DNA of 64,000 nucleotides, taken from positions 186,001 through 250,000 of the forward strand of contig CBFFRP010000371.1 in the NCBI GenBank assembly GCA_965644295.1, read 5' to 3'. The notes under the pieces were generated by a model. It saw nothing but the letters and a program-made list of their open reading frames with translations. It made no database searches and had not been told where the DNA came from. A program made the position numbers and the translations under genes. Source of the stretch: Paraphysomonas bandaiensis. Taxonomy: Eukaryota > Chrysophyceae. Below, in pieces: positions 21,442 to 32,941 of the stretch (its first letter is position 1; each line of letters opens with the position of its first letter).

Positions 21442-24400
21442 CTAAATGATAGGGTTGCTGACAGCGTGCTGATTCATATTGCTTTGTTGAAACTCCACTT
21501 CAAAGTGTCCATCAATTTTACCGTCGCTATTGGCCAAATCTCGAACTGAAATTTCATACTGCAATGCTATGTTCGGTTTGAAACGAAGATAAACTAACGT
21601 AAATAGAATTGCAAGTGTTCCAAAGCTAAACACAGGTACATAAATTCCTACCTGCCAACCACGTCTATCACTGACAATATCCCAACAGAGCAAACATATG
21701 AACATCGACGTAACACACATCACAGGTCCAACACAACTAACAAACGAATTCGCAGCCTCTTCGACAGCAAAATTCAGTTTTTTCAGACTCTCATCCCTGA
21801 GAATAACGGAACGATCATGTAGCGGATTGGCAATATGGTGTGGTGCTTCTCTGTTATCTGCAGATACACTGACACCATGAGAATGAGAGCGATGAAGCAA
21901 AAATCTTCCAATGAAAAATCGCCACTGGATTGTCGATAAGCACAATGCAGCTGCAATTTCAACAGTTAGGACAGGGCTTAGTAACCCAAATGACAATAGA
22001 ACTGCAAGGTGGTGAGCGAAAGACGATACTACCATATCACTTCGTAGGAAATGACTCGTTAATAACTTCAACTTTGTCAAATGTGCTTCTAACATATGGT
22101 CTTCACAATCTGAAGTGTGTACATACTCTCCTGAGGATGATAGTCGAAATGGCCAGAGAATCATAGGAGTATACTTGACTATCCACACAGGCAAATCACT
22201 CCAGCGAGCATATTTATATATTACAAGTAGTACGCACGGAAGAAGTAGAAGGAAAGAGAAAGTATATATGTAAACCGGAACATACGCAGTGATGACATTT
22301 GAGGTGCAGAGATTGTTGTAATTGAAAGGAGGATGGAACGGGTCAGTGGTAGATACCACAGTTTCAAACTCGTCACAAACTGTAACAGATGACAACGAGA
22401 AGGCTACACACTCTTCATAACTGTATGATGATGACAATGTCGGAGGCAGAAAAAACAAATCACGAAAGCACGATGGACCCGAGACTGCTAGTACAAAAAG
22501 GGGGGCAATTATACTGTTCATCAAAAGAATAAGTACTTTTAGTCGTGCACGCTGCCGGGGACTGTCGATAAATGGAAGAACAAGCGATGGAACTATTGCA
22601 AAGTTCCAGAAGAGCTTCAACATACATATTAGAATAATAATTATAGAGGATAGTTTATACCTTAAATATGGCTAAAGCGAACTGAATTGCAAGTCGTATC
22701 GCGGAAGTGATATATATAGTAGAGGAATACACGTACAGAGCATTAACAGCGCCCACGATGATCGTATTAAACATTACTAAGGCAGTAACTCGCGGGTAGT
22801 TATACCGTGACCGAACCACGGTAGAACTATTTAATTCATTTTCGTAACTACTCGACGTGTGCTCAATTTTCACTTTGCGTTGGGCATTACATACAGATTG
22901 ACGCAGCCCTAAAACCAATATAGCCCTCGCGGTACACCTCCAGACAATCGGTTCACTATTAAGGTCAGTTTCGTCATAAAAACCGTATCTGAGTCATTTT
23001 TGACAACGTCAGGATAATATCTGTTACTGGCAACTCCAGTGATCTTGTTGTTATATAGATCGAGTGTTTGAAAGTAATGTTTATCAACTGCATCGGGAAT
23101 AGTTCCTTCCAAGTGATTATGAGCAAGACTCACATTCAACAGTGTTGGAGTAATATGTTCTACTTTAAGATTTCCAGTGAGCAAATTCGCGGCCACATGG
23201 AGTACTTTCAGATTGGGGAGTTCCCAGAGACAGCTGGGAAGAGTACCAGCAGTGAGAGTGGAAAGTGATATTAGAGCTCCTGAAAAAGGAAGTCTAAAAG
23301 TTCGAGGACAATCGCGCGCAGCTCGCAATCCATCCATTGAAATCACACTAAGTTGAGATGCATTACACATTGATAAAGGAAGTGTTCCTTCAAAACAATT
23401 CGAACTCAATGCAATCGTCTGAATACTGGGAATCATGAACAGATCCTGCGGCACCATTCCGCTAAATCGATTCGTACTCATATCTACATTCACAAGGTTT
23501 CTGAAGAGAGGTGAGTCAAATATGTGGGACACATGTCCTGAAAGCTCATTGTTGTTTACTTGAAGCACACGCAACTGCTGAAGGTTACTCAGCGATGATG
23601 GCAACGTCCCTTCAAAATTATTATTGTGCAACTGAAGAAAATTTAGGAGAGTAAGTTGTGAAAGAGACGCAGGCACAGAACCTGAAAGAGAGTTCGTATC
23701 CAGAACTACATCTTGCAAACGATACAACTCAGTAATACCCTCCTCTAATTTCCCCGTGAACTTATTGCCCCCGAGATAAAGGTATATGAGATTGGACAAT
23801 GAACTAATAGATGTCGGAATAGTAGATGTCAAGTAGTTATCAGTGAGCTGTAAATGGATCAACGACGACATGTCAGGAAATAGAGAAGAAGGTATGCTTC
23901 CCGTCAAGTAATTATCACCAACATACAAGTACCTAAGGGACACGCCAATATAAACTGGTAGCAGACCTGATATCATATTCGATGTTAATTCTAAACTTTG
24001 CAAGAATGTCATGGTCGTCAGTGAAAGTGGAAGGGTGGATGTGATGCGGTTGTTGCGGAGAACAAAATACCGTAGTGAGGACATATTCGCTATTGATGAT
24101 GGTATCGGCCCTGTCATTGCATTATCAGTGAGGTCAACATAATTCAGACGGGCAAGGCGACCAATATCACTGCATAATGACCCACTTAGGTAATTGCTGT
24201 TTAAAATAATTTTAGCCAATGGTACAAGATTATATATAGATTCTGGAAGAGATCCTGTTAGCCAGTTTTGGTCCCCATATAAAGATACCAAGTTGGTTAA
24301 GCTTCCTATAGAAGACGGAAGCGAGGAAGATAAGAAATTCGAGCTCAGGCTCATACTCTCTAATGCAGTCATCATTCCGAGATCACCTGGAAGACTATTG

Positions 24401-25662
24401 GTGAAATAGTTATCAGAAGTGTCCATATACTCCAATGATATGAGCATGGAAAGTCCACCAGGAAGTTTTCCTGTTAATGCATTGTCATAAAAATAAAGTC
24501 TTTTCATTGATTCGAGGTTGGATATCATAGAGGATACTGTACCAGAGAGCAAATTGGTGGACAGGTAAAGTCTGTACAAGCGGCTAAACTCGTAAATTGA
24601 ATCTGGAATATATCCAGTGAATAAATTACCATCTAATCCTAAATACTGAAGTTGCGATAGATTTCTCAATGAAAACAAATTTCCAGTGAGTGCATTTTTC
24701 GACAGTCTTAACTCACTTACTTCAACGAGATTCCCAAGAGAGAGCGGTAGTGACCCACGGATACCAACTTCTTCCAAGGCCAAAAATTCAAGCCTCGAAA
24801 GAGATCCAATGTTCTCAGGTAGTGTACCATAAATGGAATTAAAAGATAAGTCCAAATAAGTTAACTCGTACAACAGCAAAACATTAGTGGGAAAGGTACA
24901 ATTTAAAAAGTTTCCCCAGTAGTTGAGGGTTTGCGTTCTCGCCCAGTCGCCTATTTTGCAAGGTCCAGTTAAACGGTTTGACTGAAATGAAATATACTCC
25001 AGATTAGACAATCGCAATATAAACTCCGGAATTGTTCCATATATATGATTATATGACAAATCCAAATGCGTGAGTTTAATACCAGAATATAAATCGGAGT
25101 CTTCAATGGCACTAAAAATCCCTTCCACTAAACGGAGCTGCTTTAAATTTGGCAGTTCAAATACCAATGACGGTATGGCACCTGACAATTTTGAGGTTTC
25201 AAGATCTAGAGTTTCGAGAAGCTGTAATTTCATGATACTGTGCGGCAATGTCCCAACTAGTTCGTAGTTATTTCCCAACCTCAAATACGTGAGTTGGGAT
25301 AAGTTTCCAATCTCATATGGAAGACTTCCCGTTAATTCATAGTCATCTAAATACAACTCAACTATATGGCAGGTCGTGTTACTATCATCGGTGCAGTTCT
25401 CGGGTGGATTCGAGCACTGAATGCCCTGCCAGACAGTGTGATTGTCGTTACAGGGGTTGATTTCAGTGAGGATTGTATTAAAATGCCATCGAGCTCCATA
25501 TGACTCATTTCTCCACAACCACTCATCTCCATGAGTGTCATTATACAGGGCCCATAGGGCATCAATCTCCTCTACAGGTACTGGAGAAGAAAGCGTGGAT
25601 AGTGTGGAGATAAGGAGTAGGATCCCTGTGGTTCGTATAATGGACTGCATGTTTATTAGCAA
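21442..25662 (-). pseudogene. LRR receptor copy B, 568-bp internal deletion
   Basis: The frame starts at ATG 25662 with a signal peptide (MLINMQSIIRTTGILLLIS) and the ALYNDTHGDEW cap, followed by about 33 continuous plant-type LRRs. At 22921 it is cut: GTACCGCGAGG joins CTATATTGGTTTTAGG. Against copy A this removes the equivalent of 10840-11407, with CTAT present at both ends. The loss covers the juxtamembrane Cys region and the first TM helices and shifts the frame, giving a stop after GGVPRGLYWF at residue 917. Downstream sequence stays open: 22918-22661, a 46-nt intron, then 22614-21442. The final residues differ from copy A (KPNIALQYEISVRDLANSDG). As it stands it would encode a secreted LRR ectodomain without membrane anchor. 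Confidence 0.9.
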
Positions 25663-26240
25663 CTAACACCTACACGCATACTCATACATAAGGCTCCTAT
25701 ACGACATCTCACACATGAGAGTGAAGTGAAGTGAAGTGAAGACGAAGTCTAGAAGTGTTTAAGGTGCAGCAGTGCACATCAGCGCATCTAACAACAGGCA
25801 GGACTGCTGTATACCAATCAACGTATATATACTCTACAAACGAGTGTGGGGTATACTGCATGTATTTGTGTGCTGTACAATGATCTAAATACTAGTACTC
25901 TGTACAATGTGTGTACAATAAGATATGTACGGAGTATGTTCAGCAGTATAGTATGTAACAAAATACAAGGTTTAGCACAAAACCTAGATATTTATTCTGC
26001 ACTCTATTAATCTTGTACAAATATGGGGATATTCTGCACCAAATATCCTCCAACTATCCTCCTGCACATACTGTATATATATACTATATACTATACACGT
26101 TGAGCTCAACATGTCCTGAGTAAGATTTGTAGAAGTTAATAGAAAGTGCTTCAGGTTACTATACTAACATCCAACTATATACATACAATGAAATATACAT
26201 ACACTTACATATCATTATATTCCAATACAAACAAAGAAAG
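25663..26240. promoter_or_regulatory. Divergent upstream region between LRR copy B and the VWA-E2 gene
   Basis: The part next to copy B (25663-25830) is shared with the upstream region of copy A and contains AGTGA direct repeats. From 25830 on the sequence is unique and AT-rich, with TATATATACTATATAC near 26073-26092. It must hold the promoters of two divergently oriented genes. No specific motif can be assigned. Confidence 0.4.
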
Positions 26241-27815
26241 ATGATAACAGATGATGACTGGATATCTACTACAGGAACTCTATCAGATGATGATGAGATT
26301 CATTCTTATTGGCTACAAACACTCTTACCAAATAAATCCAAAGATAAAATCAATCAATGGATTAAATACTTAAAAGATAATGAATTTGAGACTGTATCCG
26401 ATATGAAACATCTTGATGAGAAGGATTGGGAGTCACTCACTCTACCGCTAGCTGTTAAAGCTGTATTAAAGAGAGCTATAGCTCATAGTATGACTATTAC
26501 AGCATCCTCTACATCCTCTACAGACTGTATTCCACCAGTATCTCAGATTGATTGTGTGGTGATTGATATCAGTGCATCTATGCGTGCGAGATCCTCTGTT
26601 GATGTTGATAAATCGCGTGAAGATGTCAGCAAAATGCTGTTTCATACTCTTATTGATAAGCTTGTTGTCTTGGAGCTATATCATGCAGTGGGGCTACTTG
26701 CATTTGGTGAGAGTGTGGTTCCTATCGGAATTACACGTGACTACGAAAGATTTCATGATGAGTTAGGCAGATTGGATGCCAAACATGGTCGTACGAAGCT
26801 CTATGACTCAATATATGCTGCTGCTGATATGATTGTGCAGTATGAAGGGGCTCATTGCGATTCAACTGATGCTGCCGATGCCCCAGTGAAACGTGTGTTT
26901 GTTCTAACAGATGGGGAAGATAATGCGAGCAGTCAAGCACCCTGGCATGTAGCTCAGTATCTACAACAAAAAAATATTGTGCTTGATGCCATTCCACTTG
27001 CAGGTCACAATCGTATTCTACAGTCAATTTGCACGGCTTCTGGAGGGATTTGTTTTGATATTGTCTCACAGGAACAGGGTATAGAACTGTTTGAAAGGGA
27101 GGCTACACTTCACCTTGCATACCGCGAGGCAAATGTGGTCCCACCTCCTCTAATTGTAGATATCTCATCCCTTCGAGCACTAGAAACATCTGCTCCGCCT
27201 GTGACACAAATACGCTCGGCTCCTAGTGCTACACTTCTTGCTTCAACTTTGACCACTGAGCAAGCTCTTCAAGTTGCTCACTCGACAGTGGCAGATTCAA
27301 CCGCGCCGTCTCCCTCAGAAAACAACAACATGAAATCTGTCAGACGCCGAGTCATGAAGGAGTATTCTGAAATTATATCGAAACCCATAGAGGGATGGAC
27401 TGTATTTGTCAATGCCTCGAACTACTTTGGATGGAAAGCTGTTCTATCTGGTCTTTCGCACCCATACGACGGAGGTGTGTGGCTGTTGACGATTGATTTT
27501 CCTTCGAATTATCCATTCAAACCTCCTAGAGTAAGATTTTGCACTCCGGTGTATCATTGTAATATCAACAATGATGGAGACATCTGTCTGGATATACTAA
27601 AAGATTCCTGGACTCCCGCTCATAGTATATCAACAATTCTTCTGTCTGTGAAAAATTTGATGAAAGAATGCAACCCCATTGATCCTTTGGATGCTTATAA
27701 AGGTCAACTCTGCAGGGATAACTGGGAGTTATATGTGGAGGAGGCTAAGAGACACACAGCTGCACATGCAAGTGAACCATTGGAGGTACTGTCAACGCGA
27801 TATGGACTTTCTTAA
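26241..27815 (+). CDS. SAM-like / VWA / ubiquitin-conjugating E2 fusion protein
   Basis: A single exon of 524 codons. Residues about 10-80 resemble a SAM helix bundle (WLQTLLPNKSKDKINQWIKY). Residues about 95-285 form a von Willebrand A domain with a MIDAS motif (DISAS), a Thr in GRTKLYDS and VLTDGEDNAS. Residues about 365-510 form a UBC fold: the Pro-rich FPSNYPFKPPRVRF segment, YHCNINNDG in place of the usual HPN, then GDICLDILKDSWTPA with the active-site Cys at about 449. An active E2 would transfer ubiquitin as a thioester. The VWA part may recruit substrates in a metal-dependent way (inference). VWA plus E2 in one chain is unusual. No intron signal interrupts the frame. The start is the first ATG. 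Confidence 0.88.
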   Translation: MITDDDWISTTGTLSDDDEIHSYWLQTLLPNKSKDKINQWIKYLKDNEFETVSDMKHLDEKDWESLTLPLAVKAVLKRAIAHSMTITASSTSSTDCIPPVSQIDCVVIDISASMRARSSVDVDKSREDVSKMLFHTLIDKLVVLELYHAVGLLAFGESVVPIGITRDYERFHDELGRLDAKHGRTKLYDSIYAAADMIVQYEGAHCDSTDAADAPVKRVFVLTDGEDNASSQAPWHVAQYLQQKNIVLDAIPLAGHNRILQSICTASGGICFDIVSQEQGIELFEREATLHLAYREANVVPPPLIVDISSLRALETSAPPVTQIRSAPSATLLASTLTTEQALQVAHSTVADSTAPSPSENNNMKSVRRRVMKEYSEIISKPIEGWTVFVNASNYFGWKAVLSGLSHPYDGGVWLLTIDFPSNYPFKPPRVRFCTPVYHCNINNDGDICLDILKDSWTPAHSISTILLSVKNLMKECNPIDPLDAYKGQLCRDNWELYVEEAKRHTAAHASEPLEVLSTRYGLS

Positions 27816-28349
27816 TATATTCGTGTGTTCTTGAAAAAGTTTCATGGTGACAGAAACAACTTATGATAATAATATAATTTGACAATTCAGTAGTGCACTA
27901 TATACTTAAAAACGACATATCATCTTTCACATTTCGCAAATAAAATTGTTGTCGGTCAACTTACCTCGTCAGGATACGACCTCTATGCTCTAATCTGATA
28001 TGCTCTCAGAACATGAGAAGTTTCTGAGATACTATGTCGTGTTGCTGCACTGTACTCTGTATAAATGACAACAATAGTTCTGAATTCTGAGCCGCTGTAA
28101 ATTTATATTGAACCTAGAAGTGAGCACACACAACAAGAGATTAACATGAAGTGCTGATTGTTATCTCAAGTCATATGCATTTTAACAAATTTGTAAAGCT
28201 AGTAGGTGAGGAAATTTTTTTATTGAGAATACCGTGCATGCTGAAAGCATTATTACAGACATAGTAATAGTTACGTAAAGCCTATGCGTATGCATGTACA
28301 TTCATTACTTGACAAATACACGAATGCACTTCTCCAACATATAATACTG
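27816..28349. other. Intergenic, convergent 3' ends; no gene seen
   Basis: AT-rich spacer between the VWA-E2 gene and the converging membrane-PH gene. No repeat family or coding frame is recognised. Confidence 0.55.
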
Positions 28350-30107
28350 CTATACAGTAGTTATATCGTTTATATTGTTGCTAGGTTGTTTCATATTTCT
28401 GGATACTTCTGGTGGTTGACTGCACGCCAGATGAAATGCTTGGACCCAATTTTCAAGTTCAGATAAAGTATCTACTCTAAACTCCCACGTCCTTCTGCCG
28501 TCATCAGGATCTTGTGGCTGCATAAGAAGTATATTAAGACATATCGTAATATTTATCGTAAACATACTGTCAAATTTATTTGCAATATGCCCTTGTCTCC
28601 TTCGAATGCTTCTACTCTATACCTGCATTACATTTTACGAAATGTTACAGTAAACTACGAAACACAACTCATTTACCCTGCTATGCTGATCGGTCTATTT
28701 TTTATCGATTTTTTGGGGGCACTTTCAAAATGCTCTCTCGAGTCGTAGTAATACAGAAATGTTGTATGTAATACAAAGTATTTACGACTGTACAGTGGTT
28801 TAAAAATGCCTGTTCGTTGATTTCTCTTTGTGAGATATCCCTCCATAAACAAGTCATCAACGTCTTCCTCCATTTCACCATTTGATTCTTCACTACTCGA
28901 ATCATCGCTATTTATGCCATATATACATTATTTGTTTGAAAACATATACTTGTTCATCCATAGTACATTCATGCCAGAATAGTATATAGCATAGAGCACG
29001 GAATCGCACCTACTATCTTGATTTCTGTTGACTATTTTATAAAAGAAATTTCCACCACGTCTTTGCTCTTTATTGTTACGTTCCTGCTCCATAGCCTCCT
29101 TCTCTTCCTTATCATGCTGATATTTTATAGCTGCGACGAGGTCCTTCGTCATAATTCCCGACCTGTCAGCACTATTGAAACTCTGACTTTCGTACAGTGC
29201 CCGTCTAGACACCAGGTCCACACTATCACGGCTCCATACATGTACTTCGTCCAACTATGTATATACAAATTAGCAAGTACTTATTAACCGATGCAATTAA
29301 TCTCTGGAAAATTCATAAGTTATTAACCTCAACTCAATATACTCACACAACATGTAATGTGACCTACCCTGAACCTTTCATAAACTCGGAAACACGCCTT
29401 GTACCAATAGTAAAGACCCAGCGCAAATATTCCAGCACAAGCCCAAGCAGCATGCGCACTCATAAGCACAAAGCATATACCGAGTGCTGAGCACTGGAAA
29501 GCGAGTAGAGAAAGGATGAAAGAGAGGAAGATTGGATTGGTTTCCTTGACCATACCCTGGACAGCTTTGACAACTGACCTAAAATTATATGTAGAGGGAA
29601 TAACTACATATTTTGAATAGCTTCAACGAGTAGTTAATATACATACCCAGCTTGTCCACGCAATACCATCCCCGGTCCATAGATATCCACAAATGTAGAC
29701 GTCAATACCGCATGCAAACTGAAGACCATAACTAAAGCTGATGCAACCCAATACACATCTTTCCACCAGTAAGGAGATTCAGAATCTAATGCATCAACAT
29801 TTGTTAGTGCTTGCACAGTGAATCCAGCAAAGAGGGCGCCCTGTGTCCCAAACCTATACATATACCATAATGTTTAGTAACATACATACATATATATATA
29901 TATGATCAATCAGACTTACGCGCTGAATATCTTAATTAAATAATTGACTTCTTCTTGTCTAATTTCAAGGAGCTGTTGATTAGCCTAATTCAATTAGTAG
30001 TATTAATTATATGATAGCTTACATATATGTATGTATATGCATATGTATGTATGTATATGTTATACACTGACCTGTTGAATAAGAGCAGACTGCTCCGCTC
30101 GTAACAT
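28350..30107 (-). CDS. Four-TM membrane protein with C-terminal PH domain (8 exons)
   Basis: Exons 30107-30072, 29984-29920, 29853-29647, 29578-29368, 29254-29010, 28907-28677, 28622-28568 and 28517-28350 join in frame to about 405 residues. After a short helix (QANQQLLEIRQEEVNYLIK) come four hydrophobic segments: FGTQGALFAGFTVQALT, VYWVASALVMVFSLHAVLTS, FLSFILSLLAFQCSALGICF and AAWACAGIFALGLYYWY. A conserved loop, FVDIYGPGMVLRGQAGSV, lies between TM2 and TM3. A charged coil follows (KEEKEAMEQERNNKEQR), then an acidic Ser stretch and a PH domain (EGYLTKRNQ, SRKYFVLHTTFLYYYDS, WEFRVDTLSELENWVQAFH). The four-TM layout recalls Orai-type channels, but I cannot establish homology. The start is uncertain: an upstream exon may exist before 30113. 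Confidence 0.8.
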
Positions 30108-30595
30108 GCTACCCTGATAAAGATTACAGGATGTTCAAAGGAGTGTTGATAGATCAATAACTTGAAACCATGAATAGTACTATGGTTTTATATATATATG
30201 ATTGCACTGTAATCATACACACAGCATTCACTCTGTCCACTTAACGTCTTTTGCTGTATTATCAGTGTCGTACGGGTTTTTAACCATCGAAAACAAGGGA
30301 ATTTAGAAATTTGTATTCAAAAAACCCTTGAAAAAATATGTAATTGTGCAGTAGGCTATTGGCGTATGCGTCGCGTTGTTGTGTAGGTGTACAGCAGTGT
30401 ACATATAGAGTATGTACATGACAAACGGATGTATGGGTTAATATGAACGGGTTACATGAAGGGGGGTTATATTAGTGGCTTCTGCTGAATGTTTGGAGCA
30501 ATTTGCACCGCTAATAAGATGCCAACACTCAAAAGGAAACCTTTCACAATACATATATACTCAACACACTTGCCATTAATAGACACTTTATAAAT
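30108..30595. promoter_or_regulatory. Divergent intergenic region
   Basis: Separates the minus-strand membrane-PH gene from the plus-strand FAM136A gene. Mixed sequence without a repeat family or coding frame. It presumably holds both promoters. Confidence 0.4.
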
Positions 30596-31072
30596 ATGGA
30601 TAACGAATTCTCAGCCGTACAGATGCGTCTCCAAAGCGCAGTGGATTCAATGATTCAAAACATCAGTAAGAATCATATTAGGCCAATGCAGAAGCAAGGC
30701 TATCTCTGCAGTGCCAAATGTTTTGAAAACAACAATATATCTGATCAGCAATTAGAACATTGCATTCAAAGTTGTGGACATAAAGTTCAATCATGCAGTG
30801 CAGCTGTCCAGAATGAAATGAATAATTTTCAAGCAAGACTGCAGAGATGCTCTCAAGTATGCCAGGTAATATATGCAAATTGGTCTGTTCTCCAGTAATT
30901 ATATTACTAGGATGAAGCTAATGATTTTGTGACTCCTGAGATGCAATCTAACCCATCTAAGATGGAAGCTGTGCAGAAAAAACTGTACAAATGCGCCCAA
31001 GGTTGTGCCGATAAACACATTGCTATGTTGCCATCAATTGAGGCCAAAATTGTTAATGAAATCAAGAAATAA
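30596..31072 (+). CDS. FAM136A: FAM136A-like (DUF842) mitochondrial protein
   Basis: Exons 30596-30865 and 30911-31072 with a 45-nt GT-AG intron give 143 residues. The paired-Cys signature of the family is present: CSAKCFENN, then CIQSCGHKVQSCSAAVQNEMNNFQARLQRCSQVCQ and, after the intron, CAQGCADKHIAMLPSIEAKI. These CxxxC pairs match the human FAM136A layout. That protein sits in the mitochondrial intermembrane space and is linked to the Cys-rich import and assembly proteins. Length (human 138) and the helical charged pattern agree. No obvious presequence is present, as expected for this class. Confidence 0.9.
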
Positions 31073-32212
31073 GTATGTAGCTGTGTATAATTTCTTGGAG
31101 CTAGTTCACATCATTCTTATCCTTCTGCAGTGAAAACTGTACACTTTCTCAGTTCTTGATGACAGTTTTTCGTCTCATTAATAAATACTGATACTTCCTG
31201 TGTAGTACATCTTTTAGTTTGAATACCTCACTTCTAAAATATACAGTTGTGGTAATACCAGCAGTAGTGATAACAGTGCAGTGCCCTATAACCAGTGCTC
31301 TGCTTCACTTCACAATTACGTGAAGTTACGATTATGAGGAAAACGGCGACATACGGATTAAGGTGCTAATACTTAAGCAATATTACTATTGCAATAATAT
31401 TCTTGGGCTGGATACAAAATCATTGCTAATTGTATATTTGTGCGCTAGCTGCTCCGTCGCCTTGCAAAGACATACTTGGGATCTTGGGATATCACCGTCA
31501 ACATCCACAGTGAACAAATTCACTATATAGAATATAGAGATAAATCTGTACTAGTACAGAATGTACAGTATATATTTCTCTACTTATAAGTTACTGCTTT
31601 GATGTCCAATCCTCATCATGCTATTCTCATGCAAGTTATTTTCGATGATTCATAACAAAAGCATAAATATAGAGCACGCTGTGTTAACATGGGAACCAAT
31701 TTACTAAACAAGTGAAGTTAGAAACGAAATTCTTGAATATGAAGATGTGATTAGAGTATGCACGTATGCACAAACGTTGATGATCACAGTCTACACTGTC
31801 TCATTCCGAGATTGTACGTTAGTGTAGAGTTACTTAATCTAAGCAAATACACAAATCCTTATTAAGCCCCAGCGTACTCTTTGTATGGGAGACTAAGTAA
31901 GCTCCAGCTAACTCTACACAACACTTGCGTGGTCCATACCTTGGTATTTCTACATAGTATTAATGTACAAAACAACCTGGAGTGGAGCTTGTACCACAGA
32001 AATAGAGTGAATCATCCCGATTCAAAACTAGCTATCATTTCTGTCAACAGGACCGTTTATTAACGATACTTTACAATCCTCAACAAATCCTGCGCTCTTT
32101 ATTGATGAGGTGACAAAGTAAATGGTAGAATTGTTACTTTAGTTACCTTTTCCATTTTAGTCGTTGTTTATGAGCAACAGACCAGACGGATAGGCAGGCA
32201 AAAAGTCTGAAT
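31073..32212. other. 1.1-kb intergenic region; no gene seen
   Basis: No coding frame beyond chance length and no repeat shared with other parts of the window. Several short TATATA runs only. Confidence 0.55.
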
Positions 32213-32472
32213 TGCCCCATACTGACAGCGTAACTAATCACTGCGTGCGCCCCCCCCAGTGGGTGCTGCTGAGTGTTGCGACCGCGCACTTTTATCTATG
32301 TACACATTGCTAAGTTCAGCGGTTCCCCACTCTGGGTTCTCACTGCATATTCAGCGCTGAATACCGTGTGATAATGATGTAGCTAGTTGGGTTCAGTAGG
32401 TAGCTAGCAAATAACGTATGGGACTTAAATCAAGTATGAGTTAGGTACCCACCCGGCCCCCACCCGGCTCTA
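32213..32472 (+). mobile_element. R3 MITE, copy 1, right end lost
   Basis: The left terminus TGCCCCATACTGACAG and the internal sequence match the three complete R3 copies (36468-36753, 53200-53483, 58642-58914). The last 14 or so bases, including the right terminal repeat, are replaced by telomere-like TAACCCTGCTAACCCTAAC. Confidence 0.85.
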
Positions 32473-32490
32473 ACCCTGCTAACCCTAACT
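32471..32490 (-). repeat. Short telomere-like CCCTAA motif at the truncated MITE end
   Basis: TAACCCTGCTAACCCTAAC contains about three imperfect units of the complement of TTAGGG exactly where R3 copy 1 is broken. It is short, so chance cannot be excluded. Confidence 0.4.
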
Positions 32491-32756
32491 TTTAATGTCA
32501 TATGGTATAGCTACTCTTGTATATCAGCACCCTTAAAGGTATCGTCCATGTTTGGACCCCTCCACACAACTGTATTACTGCTTAGAATACATTGCAGTAT
32601 AATCTCCATGTATATACGTATATATACGTACTCTGTAGTCGTGTAGACTGTATAAAGAGCAACGGGGGTATTCTGTCCGTATACGATCTGTGACGTCCGT
32701 TAGCGATTTGGCAGAATACCGTATTTTTCTCTGCCTACGGAGCACTGATGTTTCAC

Positions 32757-32894
32757 TCAACATCTCATTTTTCGGAAATAAATTGAAGCAAGTATACTCG
32801 ATATTAATGATATACAATTACGGCTGGAATACAGACAATTATTGTCTCAATATTAGAGGCATCTTGGAACAAAAATATACAAAGGATGCCGATA
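32757..32894 (-). mobile_element. R5 MITE, copy 3, one end truncated
   Basis: Matches the reverse complement of 43983-44129 and 52189-52336: TTTTTCGGAAATAAATTGAAGC, then GGAATACAGACAATTATTGT and the terminal TGCCGATA at 32887-32894. The opposite terminus is missing. It lies just upstream of the Crinkler-like gene and supplies in-frame codons that extend its open frame artificially. Confidence 0.75.
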
Positions 32895-32941
32895 ACGCGA
32901 GTGCACCCTTAAAGTCACATCTAATCGACTATGCTAATATT

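Noticed and set aside
32690-32941. Upstream extension of the Crinkler-like ORF
   Set aside because: Most of these codons lie in the R5 MITE, which also occurs outside genes. The native start is better placed at 32942.
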